A stretch of DNA of 64,000 nt from Scolanthus callimorphus (GCA_033964015.1 JAWWUD010000108.1:310001-374000), one strand, 5' to 3'. Shown: positions 11,201-21,602, numbered from the stretch's first letter. Numbers and translations: made by a program. The notes: generated by a model not told the origin, from the sequence alone.

Positions 11201-14200
11201 ATGTATGGGAAAATCTCCCGAGAAAGGCCCCCCCCCCTGGCCCCACTTTACTACAACGACATACTAAAACACACGTGCTAAAACACTAATCATTACAATG
11301 ACAAGTTGCACGAGCCATTGGCATTGCGGCGTGTAACACTTTCTGCAACGTTGCGAGACGATGCTGCAACCGTTGCTTCTATCAAGTCGAGAAATTAATG
11401 CAACCGTTGCAGCAGTGAAGGATAGCATTCTACTTCTCGCAGCGGATTGCAGCAACTTGTATCGTATGCAGCGTGTAACAGTGCATCTTGCAACTTGTTT
11501 CGTTCCCAACTGATAGTGAGACTAGTTGCAGAAAACATTGCACTTGTAATACAGTAAAAACCCGCATAAAAGAACAAGTGGATTAAGAACACTCAGGCTG
11601 TAATTTGGTCAAAAAGATACCTTATACATAAGAACACATGCAGCCTGAAAAAAATGAAAACTGTTCTTGTATAAAAAGATGGCTGCCAGTTAGATTGAGG
11701 ACAGTTATCTAGTGTGGTACATCCAGATCAATATAATGTGCTAGACTAGTGCACACAGAGTCTAGAGCAGGTACTGTATGGGGAATTCCAGGGTACATTT
11801 AGCAATTGTTTTTAGACTTGAATAATTGTTGTTACTAAATAACTGTCACCTTCTGCCAATCACTTTCTTTATTTTGACTTTTGGTAGTGTATGCAGTAAG
11901 CTATTATCTAATATTAAGAGACAAATTTTAAGAACACCTTAAGAACATTTTTGAAGAAAACACCCAATGTATAAGAAACTTAGCCTGAATCTTCAAAACA
12001 CCTGTTCTTTTATCCGGGTAGTTGTGCGAACAAATAAAGTCTGTTAAAGGGGCTCTCGCACGCTTAAAATTCGTCCACCGTGGACATAAAATTGTACCCG
12101 TGAAAACACATGTACATTTGCCCGTAGTAATCAAAATAATCCTCCAGATTAATAGAAAAACCTTTCAAGCGTTAGACAAATGCAATTCCAGGTTGTTTTG
12201 ACCTGATGTCAAGAGGATGGAATTGGATTGCGATTTGAGGTATTTTCTTGTCAGAGAAGTGGCCAGCAAGCGTGCGAGAGCTCCTTTAAAGGGTGGACAA
12301 TTCCCGCTCTTTTCAGCACGCGCTCTAATAGGAACCAAAAGTAAAATACCGTTAACATGAAAACTGCACTGCATTTATGTAAATAATTTGTTCGAATCAC
12401 GCACGCCCTTTTAGTTTGCTTCCTTACGGTCGTACAACCATACTATTACATGAACTTTTACCACATTTGATAAAACTATATTTTGTCCTGCAACTTAAAT
12501 AGGTCTGCAGTTTCTGTTAAAAGGGGAAGGACACACCTTTATGTCGGTGTCAAAATCAATGCCATCCCATGTTAGAGTCTTCGCTGAACGACTTGTGAGT
12601 ATTTTTACGCCCTTTATTGCGGAGGCAAACGAAACGTCGGCGTATCCTCTGGGTGTGGCGCTGGCCTGGCAACCTAGTTTATAAGAAACGTCGAAAACGA
12701 TATAAAAGATTTAAGTAAATTTAAAATATTATGTAAAACAAACAATTAATTCAAAAAAATTATCTCTATATACTCTCCACCCCGTCCTGTCCATCCACTG
12801 CCTGTCCACTGTCCATTTCCTTCCCACCCCTTCCACTATCTTTTCCGTTCACTGTCCTTTTCTGATCCGTCCTGTGCTGCCCACTGTCCTTTCCTGTCCT
12901 GTTTTTTTTTTCATCCCGTCCCGTGCTGTCCTTCATTCAGTCCAATCCAGTCCAGCCCGCTCCTGGCCTTTTCCGTCCCCTCCTGTCCCGCCCTGGCCTT
13001 TTCTGCCCCTTCTCCGAAGTCCCCTCCTGTCCTGTCCTCTTCCGTTCCATCCCGACCCGACCCGCCCGAGCCTTTTCCGTCCCCTCCTGTCCCGCCCTGG
13101 CCTTTTCTGCCCCTTTCCGAAGTCACCTCCTGTCCTGTCCTGTCCTCTTCCGTCCCGACCAGACCCGACCGGGCCTTTTCCGTCTCCTCCTGTCCAACCC
13201 GGGCCTTATTCTGCCCCTTCTCCGAAGTCCCCTCCTGTCCTGTCCTCTTCCGTCCCGACCAGACCCGCCCGAGCCTTTTCCGTCCCGTCGCGTCCTTTAT
13301 TTCCTGACTTCCAATCCCTTTGCATCCCGCCCCGCCCCGTCCTGCAGTCCACGCCTTTCCCCTTCCGTCTTTTCTTGTCCCCTCACGTCCCGACGCATCT
13401 GCCATAACTTACTTATTGTGGCGGCAGTGAGAGCTCCTCGACAGTGGTATTTAAGCATGGCGTACAGAGGGTGCCGATGAGATAGATGCATTTCCATACT
13501 GACACATATGGACTCTGTCACCATGTGCGCGCGGGCAAGATGCCAGACGACCTGACAAGAAAAGGGTTGAAAAGAAGGGTTGAAAGTAAAAAGACTTGTT
13601 ATGTTAGCTTGCTTTTCAAAGATTGCTCTTCTAATGGCCCTCGGTGGCACATCCCTAAGGCCTAAATTACCGGGAGTAACCCCACTCATCCGGGCTCAGG
13701 GATCAAAGTAAGCCTAAATCTGGTATCTGTGTGATCGAAATATACTATGTTACGAGCCTGGTCATCCTGTACCTGGCCGTAGCCCAAATCTGTCAATTGA
13801 ACATTCAGTTTCGCCAACTTCCACAAGTCCCCGTCTCGTGGAGTGTAAACCTTGGAATCTGCGGATGAGAAAGTTTCGATTTATTCAGAGGTGCACAAAA
13901 TATCTGTTCCGCGCAGCTCCGTCTATTGCTTGTTGGGAAAATGTTGGACAAGAAGGTTGCTGGGAAAAACAAAATGAACAGTTTACTGCTGGGAAAGATT
14001 TTCGGGAAGCTTCATTGCTGTTCCCTTTTTGCTTCATTGCAAAGGTCGTTTTTATTGGGCTATTTTCACACATTATATAAGAAAGATTGTTTTATTCCTA
14101 TCTCGCAAAAGAAACCCCTTGCTGGCTGGTAAAAATTGGAGCTGAGATTCTCCACAGCTAATTTCTTCGTCAGCGAAGATGACAAAGTCCAAGAGAAGAA

Positions 14201-16666
14201 TACGGAAGAGGAAGTTTACCTTTCTTATAGTCCATTTGAATAGCCACTGGTACAAGTCTATAGCTGGGCCTCCTGTGGTATCCAAAGTATCCCTTCAGCA
14301 GACCGCCGAGAAACCTGTGATGTTTACCGTTGGAAAGCCTGTGTTGTTTACCATTGGGAAACCTGTGGTGTTTACCGTTGGGAAACCTGTGGTGACGGTA
14401 GTACCGACCGTTTGGCCCCCTCTGGCGGTAGCGGTGACGTTGTTTATAAACGTGGGGCTTCAAAACAAAGAGTGCTATAGGAGATTTCATTCTCAACAAC
14501 GTGCGATTGGGGTTCTTATCAATGACGTCATCCACGGCCTCCAAGTCATCCGCGAGAGGATATCGTAGGGCGAAAACTAGGTGGTCTTCTATAATCTTAT
14601 AAAAAGAGAGAAAAACAAATTAACGGTGACTACGGGGTATTTTACCATATTGACTCTACCCTCCTTGCAGGCCAAGCTTGTTTCTACGGCGAGAAAATTT
14701 CGCCTCCAAACTCGGTGCGCTCCATCATCCAAAATGGCGGTATAGCTCCAGGGTTGAGATTGAGATTTTAGACCACGTGTTTGTGTTTCTATCAAAATGT
14801 CGGCATAGCTCCAGGGTTGAGATTGAGATTTTAGACCACGTGTTTGCGTTTTCTATCATGTAATAGGTAGTGAGTATTGGAGACAATCAGATCGCAGGAT
14901 TCGTGAGCATTCGAGTGGGTACCTTCTCTATATATTCCAAATGTTCATCTTCCAGTGCCATTCCGATTGCTTCATCCCAGTCGAATGTTGGGTTTAACGT
15001 CTTTTTCAGCTCTTTCCAGTTCAAGCCAACTGCGAACAAAAAACATTGTTTAAAGAGTCAATTACTAAGGCTGCTCTACATATGTTGCAACTATCGTGGA
15101 GTGAATGGTGAATGTTGCGCTCGCGACTGCTAAACACGCTGCGCCTCTTCTTGCGAATGCTACAACTCAGGTATCAAGAAAGTGCTGTTGTTTTGATGGC
15201 AAATCCGCGCGGGCTGCCTGTGGTGTTCAAAACGTGTCTCAGGCCCCTCAGCGGGGGGCAAAAACAAACTTGCGACCAAGATCGATGTTTCTCGAGTATC
15301 TGCAAGTTTTGGCCAAATTTTTTTGGCTAAGAAAAGTACTTACAGACATTCCAAATAAGGTAAGGGGAATTTCCTAATAAGAAGGTTTTGCAACGTCGGC
15401 AAAACGACAGTTTTTGGCGAAATTTTCTTGATATGGGTCGTGTTTCTTTTCAAGAATAGAAAACGTATCTCTTGACTAGCACCAATCGGGAACTCATTTA
15501 ACTGCGCACGCAAAACCGGTTTGCTAGTGTAATATGGCTATCACCGGCTTTTATTGTGTAATGGCTCCATACCTGCACTCAAGTTTGACCTTACACTGGT
15601 TAACTGACGTCACAGGCGTATGATAATCAGCATTAATTATTGGAGGTTGAGCATGACATCGATAATTGTCAAGGCTGAGGTTTGTGTTGATTGTCAAGGA
15701 GCTTCAAGAGAAGCTTGTGTCTGAGAGAATCTTGTGAGGGAGGGCTTTAAGAGGAGTTTGTGAGAGAGGGCTTGTGAGGGAAGCAACATGATCCCGTGGT
15801 TAGAGCGCAGGCCTCGCAATCCTGAGATCCCAAGTTCGAGACCCGCTCTAGCCACTTGTGATTTGTTTATAGCCATAGAGCGGATATGACTGTCAAGACT
15901 TGTTATGTAATTGCGATTGCTTTGCGTTCTCATTGGCTACTCGTTTTTCTCAGCCAATCAAATTCTGTTACAATTGTGTAATTACTTAGTAATTGGTTTG
16001 GCTTGCAATTGGCTGAGAAAAAAGCCATTTAGGAGCGAGTCGTGATTTCTCTCGATTCTGATTGGCTAGTGATTGCTCAATTGCAATTGTTTTCACGATA
16101 GTCATGTGAAAACCGCTTTGAGTTCTTTGTTTATCATTTGTTTATACCGTCCCCATTAGCTTTAAGAGCTAGATAAGCTGGATGAAAAAATAATGTTATT
16201 TTTTAATAGCTACTGTCTATCAATTCTTTCACCTCCATCCTCTCCCAACGTCACGCGCTGCAGCATTAATGGGTTTGTTCCAGCCAGACGCTGCTCCGCG
16301 AACTTTTCATCTGAGATATAGTTATCAATCTTCATATCAAACAGCTCGTACTTAGAAGGAACGCGGAGCTGGTCCTGAAATGGTTTAGAGGATATTTGTT
16401 TAGAGGATATTTGCTTTGAGGATATTTGTGTAGAGGATATTCGTTTAGAGGATATTTAAATCAGTTTGCAGAGATGGTATTGGTCTAGCATCTCACCGAC
16501 ACTAAAGGCTCTGTTATAACGGTTTAAGACGAACCTCAACCATCTCGATGTTGTATAGATATTTTTGTGACTGGGTCCCACACAGTGGCAGAGAATTCCA
16601 GTGATGGTCTCACTAGTGCGGAATGCGGAGTACAAACATACCCTCCAAAACTTAAATAAATTGGCC

Positions 16667-16697
<31 letters not shown>

Positions 16698-18619
16698 TGG
16701 GGGGGGGGAGGGGGGGGGGGGAGGACAGACATATTGGACACTTGAGAATGAAATGCTCTTCGTCTTCAACACCATTTTTGCAAAGAGGACATATTCTTTC
16801 TTCTAATTCTTTATATGGCCTACTATGTCTCCCGATTTCGATCATTAGGTCATGGTTGCTTAATCTTAGTTTTGTCATGCTTATTCTATGATTTATGTTT
16901 TTGACGTTGTTAAGATAGCTTTCCAGGTCAAACGTTAGCTTGAATTTTCTAAGGGTTCTTAATTTGTTTCTTTGCCTAGGGTCTTTTCTTTTATCATCGT
17001 GTATGTTACTGATCCATGATTGCTGTTCTATGTCTTGCATTCGTTGTCTGATAAAATAAAGAATCGTAGCTGATGGGTTTGGAATCAGCCATATTTCGCC
17101 CAGTCCTAAACGATTAAAATGCTATGTAATTTGCATGGCCAATATTCTTTATTTTCTTCATGTCGTGTTATGTCGATTAAGACCTTTCGCGCTAACTTAT
17201 TGTCTTCGTCACTACTCAGTTTTTGCCAGTATTTGATAGCTCTGAATTTTGCCTGGACACGGAGTGGGAATCTCCCTACTTCAGATCGGCATGCACTTGA
17301 GCTGCAGTATTTATTAACCCCCAGTAACCATCTGATAAATTTTGTGTGCACAATTTCGATGTGGTCCCTTTCTAATTTCTCCTGACAATCTACCCCCCAG
17401 TCTAGTTCACATCATCGATTTTGGTGTTGTCCCCTCTGGCTGGGGGCATGCAAAACTCCTGACAACGCGATATTTGCATTTGGCCAGCGTTGTTTGAGAA
17501 TGTTTACACAATTCTCCATGTTGTCAACTATATCGCTTGCCCTTAACCTCTGTACATCATTCGTACCAGTATGTAATATTATCAAAGTCGTAGTCGTAGA
17601 CGCCATAGAAGTTGACCGTTACGGATTTGAATTTAAGTACAACCGTGTTTCCATTTGTATTTGTGCTCAATAGTTTCCCTTCATCGTCATTTTCAAACTG
17701 AGCTATCCAAAATGCCTTTAGGCTTTCTATATTGTCGCTCCATTTAAACTGATTTTTCGAATTTAAGCTAAGAAACTCCGCCATCACCACTTACTCCCAC
17801 TCCGGGGAGCCTAAGGGACATGACACGATTAACGCATAATTTCGATTTTCTTTTCGCGCGCGTATACCCAGTCGTTGTGTTTCTTTCGTAATATCGTTAT
17901 CAATATTGCGTTTCTAGCTCAGTATGCGCGCACTTAAGGTACTAGAAAGAAACACAAGTAACGACTGGGTACGTTCTTGCGTTACTGTACTGTTATCGTG
18001 TATTGCGTTACTTTGGTAGGCGTGCAAAGGTACTCAGTCGTTACTTGTGTTCCTTTCTAGTGCACTTTTCCGTTATCGGTATGTTACCGATATTGCGTTA
18101 CTTGGTAGGCGCGCAAAGGTACCCAGTCGTTACTTGTGTTTCTTTCTAGTGCGTTTTTGCGTTACTGAACTGTTACCGATATTGCGTTACTTGCTACACT
18201 ACCTCGCGCCTCGCTATTCCGTCCCCACAATCCATTGCGGGTCACATAAGTTTGTACCTACCCCAAGCGCCGACTCCTCTATGGACCTGTAGAAGTGAAA
18301 CATCTTCTCGTAGTCTTGGTAATTCATCTCCTCTGGCTTCATTGCTGTCATCTGTTGATATTTAGCCGTACCCAACTGGGCGACCTTGCCCTGTGCAAAG
18401 TATATCGACAAGTGCTTCGCTAAAAAAGGTATATTTTTCACCTGCTGTACCCACTCGACTACTGTTCCTCTCCTCCGAGCAAATGGCATGTCTGCCGTAG
18501 GAGGGACGAGCTGGAATGACTTCTTCTGTTGCGCAAGACCCAGTTGACGACTTTTCTCGCATCGGTCTTGATTTTTGACAGGCTTAGATATTGTGATTCG
18601 GCAATAGTCGGCTTCAAAC
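5036..18619 (-). CDS. Lipoxygenase gene (5' end incomplete), ten recognised exons
   Basis: This is a non-haem iron dioxygenase of the lipoxygenase family, which adds O2 to polyunsaturated fatty acids to make hydroperoxides, the first step of oxylipin synthesis. Seen: exons at 18258-18619, 14923-15029, 14220-14576, 13773-13858, 13413-13551, 12537-12673, 10975-11078, 10483-10567, 9588-9803 and 5036-5269. Splice phases match at every join except exon 2 to 3. Iron ligands by family pattern: the two His of HLARAH (exon 5), His and Asn of HASVN (exon 9) and the C-terminal Ile (exon 10). Family motifs LVPVAIQM, YYPYRDDG and DAELQAFF are present in order. The expected N-terminal PLAT domain and start codon were not found; they should lie upstream of 18619. 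No frame breaks were seen in exons 3-10. A 3.8-kb junction repeat fills the last intron. Confidence 0.9.
5460..5720. repeat. MITE-like element with inverted ends
   Basis: TTGCTGTTCCGCCAATCAAA near 5488 and GCGGAACAGCCGGAACAGCAA near 5660 form inverted termini, and the inner parts share CGCCTAGTGC and its complement. It lies in the lipoxygenase last intron beyond the array. Confidence 0.6.
5866..9641 (-). repeat. 86-bp tandem array (about 44 copies) built from the lipoxygenase exon-9 donor junction
   Basis: Read on the minus strand, each unit is the last 18 codons of exon 9 (from VPNDTF to SVAE), the 5' splice site gtaagc or gtaaac, and 32 nt of intron. Copies differ at a few positions (TTTAG/TTCAG, CATGG/TATGG/TATAG, one or two A before GTATC) and a few have 1-3 nt indels. 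The array fills nearly all of the intron between exons 9 and 10. Continuing through a donor in the exon-9 frame reaches a stop within the next unit. Confidence 0.95.
9588..9803 (-). CDS. Lipoxygenase exon 9: HASVN iron-ligand motif; source of the 86-bp array
   Basis: The acceptor is ..tttgccag and the donor GAG|gtaagc; the exon is 216 nt, phase 0 to 0. It encodes ITGFPTAVDSIKQL, GLHASVNYPIADYAF and LLNLPQRSVAE. His and Asn of HASVN are the third and fourth iron ligands by family pattern. The last 54 nt plus the donor and 32 nt of intron are exactly the unit repeated downstream. Confidence 0.92.
10483..10567 (-). CDS. Lipoxygenase exon 8
   Basis: The acceptor is ..gctctacag and the donor AAG|gtgaag; the exon is 85 nt, phase 2 to phase 0. 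It encodes YYKGKREVKEDAELQAFFKE, matching the family YY..D..V..D.ELQ.W..E motif. Confidence 0.88.
10975..11078 (-). CDS. Lipoxygenase exon 7: YRDDG motif
   Basis: The acceptor is ..ctgtttag and the donor GCATT|gtaagt; the exon is 104 nt, phase 0 to phase 2. It encodes KRGIDVEELSYYPYRDDG, the family signature, then VIQGFIQDYVAL. Confidence 0.88.
11108..11250. mobile_element. MITE of the GGCGTAGCCAGG family
   Basis: It begins GGCGTAGCCAGGAATTTCTG and ends in a C-run and CTGGCCCCAC. A fuller relative lies at 24236-24412, and a 5' fragment at about 267-330. It lies in the lipoxygenase gene just upstream of exon 7. Confidence 0.65.
11260..11560. repeat. Dispersed repeat rich in GCAACCGTTGCA motifs
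   Basis: It shares GCAGAAAACATTGCAC, ACTTCTCGCA-type and CAACCGTTGC blocks with 58120-58330 and, in part, 15105-15180. The short ORFs across all three are by-products of this repeat. Confidence 0.55.
12537..12673 (-). CDS. Lipoxygenase exon 6
   Basis: The acceptor ..aaactag gives phase 1 (AGT at the join), and the donor is AAG|gtgtgt; the exon is 137 nt. It encodes ATPRGYADVSFASAIKG and TWDGIDFDTDIK, matching the region before the conserved RG dipeptide. The frame is intact. Confidence 0.8.
12780..13400. repeat. Pyrimidine-rich degenerate tandem repeat
   Basis: This C/T-rich tract (CCTGTCC and CCGTCCC motifs) has an internal period near 105 bp, e.g. TTCTGCCCCTTCTCCGAAG at about 12997, 13100 and 13212. 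It lies in the lipoxygenase intron next to exon 5. The long ORFs across it on both strands are low-complexity artefacts. Confidence 0.8.
13413..13551 (-). CDS. Lipoxygenase exon 5: first two iron-ligand histidines
   Basis: The acceptor is ..ttgtcag and the donor ATAA|gtaagt; the exon is 139 nt, phase 0 to phase 1. It encodes VVWHLARAHMVTES and LSHRHPLYAMLKYH. HLARAH is the H-x4-H iron-ligand pair, and HPLYAMLKYH is the family HP...LL..H motif. Confidence 0.9.
13773..13858 (-). CDS. Lipoxygenase exon 4
   Basis: The acceptor is ..catccgcag and the donor CAG|gtacag; the exon is 86 nt, phase 1 to phase 0. It encodes VYTPRDGDLWKLAK and LGYGQ, matching the family segment (TP.D....W..AK) just before the first iron-binding His. 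Both phases match exons 3 and 5. Confidence 0.85.
14220..14576 (-). CDS. Lipoxygenase exon 3, with in-frame 24-bp minisatellite
   Basis: The acceptor is ..acctag and the donor AAAG|gtaaac; the exon is 357 nt, phase 1 to phase 1. It encodes DDLEAVDDVIDKNP, SPIALFVLKP and LVPVAIQMDY, the last being a strong lipoxygenase signature. Between them sits an inserted basic stretch made of 8-residue repeats of the type HHRFPNGK (about four copies, roughly 14293-14390). The insertion expands a loop where other family members are short and variable. Confidence 0.85.
14738..14865. repeat. Two-copy 63-bp tandem duplication
   Basis: The segment starting ATAGCTCCAGGGTTGAGATT occurs at 14742 and 14805, in the lipoxygenase intron between exons 2 and 3. 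Confidence 0.85.
14923..15029 (-). CDS. Lipoxygenase exon 2, 3' boundary uncertain
   Basis: The acceptor ..ttcgcag is followed by GLNWKELKKTLNPTFDW and a possible donor AAG|gtaccc. The exon enters in phase 1, matching exon 1, but ends in phase 0 while exon 3 needs phase 1. The sequence just past the donor, up to about 14870, resembles a dispersed repeat also seen near 37480 and 43910 (shared 'cag gattcgtga'). The family segment with the G-x-N-P motif was not found between exons 2 and 3, so an exon is either unrecognised or lost. Confidence 0.4.
15785..15862 (+). mobile_element. tRNA-like SINE head
   Basis: A box-A-like GTGGTTAGAGCGC and a B box GTTCGAGAC, 35 nt apart, resemble a tRNA body, but the T stem does not pair. 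A tRNA-derived SINE or tRNA relic is likelier than a working tRNA gene. Confidence 0.45.
15880..16120. repeat. MITE, copy 1 (family also at 36506-36800)
   Basis: It shares TGACTGTCAAGACTTGTTAT, GCGATTGCTTTGCGTT and TCATTGGCTACTCGTTTTT with the second copy and has inverted halves (CAGCCAATCAAATTCTG against CAATTGGCTGAG). Confidence 0.65.
16456..17400 (-). pseudogene. LINE C-terminal remnant (RT zinc-binding tail)
   Basis: Minus-strand reading gives HTKFIRWLLGVNKYCSS and GRFPLRVQAKFRAIKYWQKL, then after a frame break ISMTKLRLSNHDLMIEIGRH and ERICPLCKNGVEDEEHFILK. This is the C..C....H....C pattern at the C-terminus of many non-LTR retrotransposons. A (GT)n/poly-G tract (16666-16725) is inserted in the zinc-binding region. 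No RT catalytic core was seen here. Confidence 0.75.
17412..17606 (-). pseudogene. SGNH/GDSL-type hydrolase fragment, probably retroelement-borne
   Basis: The fragment reads LIILHTGTNDVQRL and NILKQRWPNANIALSGVL, the G-x-N-D block of SGNH hydrolases. It sits immediately 5' of the LINE remnant in the same orientation. An esterase of this type occurs in ORF1 of some LINE clades, so it is probably part of the same dead element. Confidence 0.6.
17557..17790 (-). CDS. Unidentified ORF upstream of the SGNH fragment
   Basis: A 77-codon ORF (MAEFLSLNSKNQFKWSDN...) overlaps the SGNH fragment in another frame. I do not recognise the domain. Position and strand suggest the 5' part of the same mobile element. 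Confidence 0.3.
   Translation of the reverse strand: MVMAEFLSLNSKNQFKWSDNIESLKAFWIAQFENDDEGKLLSTNTNGNTVVLKFKSVTVNFYGVYDYDFDNITYWYE
17840..18195. repeat. Tandem repeat of about 110 bp
   Basis: Units contain CAGTCGTTACTTGTGTT, TTTCTAGTGC and GATATTGCGTTACTT, with an inverted unit at the left. About three copies lie between the LINE remnant and lipoxygenase exon 1. Confidence 0.7.
18258..18619 (-). CDS. Lipoxygenase exon 1 (of those found): linker between PLAT and catalytic domain
   Basis: The acceptor is ..atatag and the donor ..GTAG|gtacaa. The exon is 362 nt, starting phase 2 and ending phase 1. It encodes LVPPTADMPF, a basic RRRG, and NYQDYEKMFHFY, which fits the segment after PLAT in animal lipoxygenases (an LP..F motif, then a D-Y/F-E-K-x-F motif). 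A second possible donor (GGG|gtaggt) lies 3 nt upstream. The assignment rests on this pattern, gene order and phase. Confidence 0.6.
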
Positions 18620-19379
18620 CTATATTCCAAACATATAATTTTATTGAGAATTATTTTTTACTGCCTGCCCGTCTTTTATCTTTGTTCCCGGGCTTTGTTT
18701 CGCTGTTCTGTGTCCGCCTTCTGAGATACTCACCCTGAAACGATAGCCATGCAGAGCCACAAGCACACGAGATGTGCAAGGAACCAATAAATGTTCCACA
18801 TCCTTGCACGGAGAGGATTTAACCTTGAATTAAGGGAGCACATCATTATAGCATTTTCTTGGGTTCATTATTATAGAGGCAAATAAAGAATATGTATGTA
18901 TGTGTTCATGGCCAAACATGGCACGCAGTATGAATAGCAAACTGAGCAAAGGCAAACAACCAAATAATAACAATAATATCTAATATAGCGCACATACATT
19001 GCTGTTCTGTGCGCTTTACAATGTTTCCAAATATACAGGAACGGTAACCCACAACCTTCTTCTTCCCCACCTCCTTCTGTTCAAAGAGCCTGTGTCAGCC
19101 GCCATTTTGACAGCATGACATTTCATTTTTTGGCCGAGTGACAATGGGGCGAGTGACAAAACGAGGGGGTGATTGTTACTCGGCCAAAAAATCGAAGATG
19201 GCGCTCGCGACTATGACCTCCGGGGTTTCGCCGACAAAACAGCCTCCATCGCCTGAGAATATAAAGCAATGTCCTCGATTCTTGATTGACTTTGTTTTTA
19301 GATGTTGATTAGGGATTTCTACAGGCAATTCTTTTTCTAATATTGAACCAAAACAATAACAAAAGAGTGGCTGACACGG

Positions 19380-19520
19380 GCTCTGTAAAGCAGGGACGGA
19401 GCCGCTGGGGGGGGGGGGGGGGGGGGAGGGGGGGGGGGCCTTCGTGAAATCTCGTAAGCGACCAGCTCGGTTAACGACCGCAATTTTCAGTTCCCGAGGT
19501 GGTCGCTTACGAGAGCTTCG
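19380..19520. repeat. Poly-G tract and fragment of the CTCTCGTAAGCGACC family
   Basis: A 40-bp G-run is followed by CGTAAGCGACC and, inverted, GGTCGCTTACGAGAGCTTCG. This is a fragment of the element described at 21211-22492. Confidence 0.6.
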
Positions 19521-19689
19521 ACTGTAGTTGTTAATTAATACCTGGTAAAAACAAATAAAATGGTTTGTTTCGAGTGTCGTTATAAGGAACATGTACCTCG
19601 GCGCCCAAAGGATTGTTGTCTGCAGTGGGCCTTTAAAGCTTTTAGTTCCGCACTTTTACGCACAAGTGAATGTTTGGTGGGTGTAACTC

Positions 19690-20950
19690 AATGAAATAGC
19701 GCTCTAAGGCTTGCCCATATATTATACGCACGAATCAACTCACGGGCCGTACAACAAAATTCTGACTTCTATTTGAATCGCATTTCTTGATGCCAAATTA
19801 CAAGTGATTTACTTTTTAAGGAAACACAGAAACACAAACAAAGGCGAATTAGCCAATATTGATTCCTAGGTACGCACGAAACTTTCCCGTGAGTTTTGCG
19901 CTTCAAAAATCTATCTATAGCTGAATGAACAATTACATAGTTAGTAATAGCATTCAACATAGACGTGCACACACCAGACCCATTCCTCAGTAAACCTGTT
20001 CCTTGCCCCCTTTGGGTTGCTGGCAAAAAGGACCGAAAGACTCTTCTTGAACATTTTTGCAGTTTCATAACGCTGGCAAATTTTAGAATTAGGTAAATTC
20101 TTGCCAGTAGTTCAGACTTACATTTTACGGTAAAAAAATGTGTTTTGAAGCGTAGCTAACCTCTATGAGTTCACAAGATCTATGAAAGCCTTCGTGAAAT
20201 CACCCAGAGTTGTTCACTCGTTTGATTGACAGAAGCCAAACCGCGGTTTGTTGGTCGGTATAGAGTTCACAGAATTATGAAAATCGAGTAGGGGATTTAC
20301 AAGGATTTTTACCAATGAAAAAAATCTAGGCACACGTAAAGATACGAGATTTTTCACACGTGAAAATATCAACTTTGCATGTAGGACGTTTTCCCAATAA
20401 AATTCTGTTGTTTTGAAAAATACTTATGTTACGGTATATATAATAAACACAATAATACATGGACGCTTGGAGACTCGTGAGATATAAAATTGAACATTCG
20501 AAGATAAATTCCACTTATCTCCGCGTGGCCATTTATTATTCTCTATTTTAATCCAGGGGGCTCGTGTGCGCGTTGACATATATTACCAAAAACTATAACT
20601 CTTCCAGAAATGCTTGTAGTTGGACAGGCTACACAGTGTACACTCCAAATGAAGTCCAACGAAATCCTTCTTGACTACGCAGTAAACGTTATGTCTACGT
20701 TTAAGATTTTAAAGAACGCTCTCAGAATTTCAGATTTAAAACGCAATCATTGAACAAAATCGAGATCGAAAATTTACGAATATTAAAATGTTAATTTTCC
20801 AACTGGACAAAAAGGTGTTCGCTTTAAACTGAGAATGGTATCGTTTGCTGTTTCAAAAGTTACTTACCGTACAAAGTTCGGTTTGTCTGTAGTTTAGTGG
20901 AGTGCTTTAATCTTGATTTGTTTCTACTGGAACTGATAGTACAGCTTTTT
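19690..20950. repeat. Duplicated block, copy 2, proximal part
   Basis: This is the counterpart of 1650-2700. The homologous continuation is found only at 25655-26040, so about 4.7 kb of repeats (20950-25650) appears inserted in this copy. Confidence 0.65.
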
Positions 20951-21406
20951 TAAGAAACGTTGTCGCTAAAGCGCTCAAGCGAACGCGCTCAGACCGCTAG
21001 GGAATATGGGTAAAGACGGCAAAGTTATAAAAACATTTGTAGATATCCCAAAAGCATATGGACGTTTAACACCCCTCTGTAACAGACCCGACGAAACCCG
21101 AAAGCCGGTCAATTTTTAGCCTTACCGAGACCCGACAGAATATTTGAATTGACCCTTGCGTTTTTTCCTTCTCCGGTGCGAGATTTGAGTGTGTTTACCA
21201 AGCTTACGTACTACAGTCGAAGCTCTCGTAAGCGACCCCCTCGGGAACTGAAAATTGCGGTCGTCGGAGCTGGTCGCTTACGAGAACGGCTCTCGTAAGC
21301 GACCACCAAGCGGCTTCCTACTTGAACAATAGGTGTTGGTCGCTTACGAGAGCTTAGTACAATAAATCTAGAAAAAAAACACTAATGCTTAAAATAGTTT
21401 GATTTA

Positions 21407-21602
21407 GGGGCCGACCATTTAACTTTTGAGGGGGGGGGGGGGGTGGGCTTTTTTGTCGGTGCAAGATTTTTTTTTCTACCTCTGTTAAGAGGTGAGAATT
21501 TTTTTTCCAATAAAAAAGAAGGGTTTTAGTCACCATTTTGCTGTGCAGGATATTTTTTTTCAAAAAAGCCCCCCCCCCTCAAAAGTTAAATGGTCGGCCC
21601 CT
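21407..21602. mobile_element. MITE, GGGGCCGACCATTTAAC family, copy 1
   Basis: Inverted termini GGGGCCGACCATTTAACTTT and its complement ending at 21602, with inner G and C runs. A second copy is at 44187-44413. Confidence 0.85.

Noticed and set aside
12874..13480. Long proline/arginine-rich ORFs on both strands
   Set aside because: They follow a C/T-rich tandem repeat, with no start context, domains or splice support.
14880..14922. Extension of lipoxygenase exon 2 to include an NPAI motif resembling the family G-x-N-P-x-x-I
   Set aside because: No GT donor follows, and the sequence matches a dispersed repeat also at 37480 and 43910, so the resemblance is chance.
15785..15862. Functional tRNA gene
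   Set aside because: T and acceptor stems do not pair; better explained as a SINE head.
16536..16891. Proline- or glycine-rich ORFs around 16.7 kb
   Set aside because: Created by the (GT)n and poly-G tract inserted in the LINE remnant.
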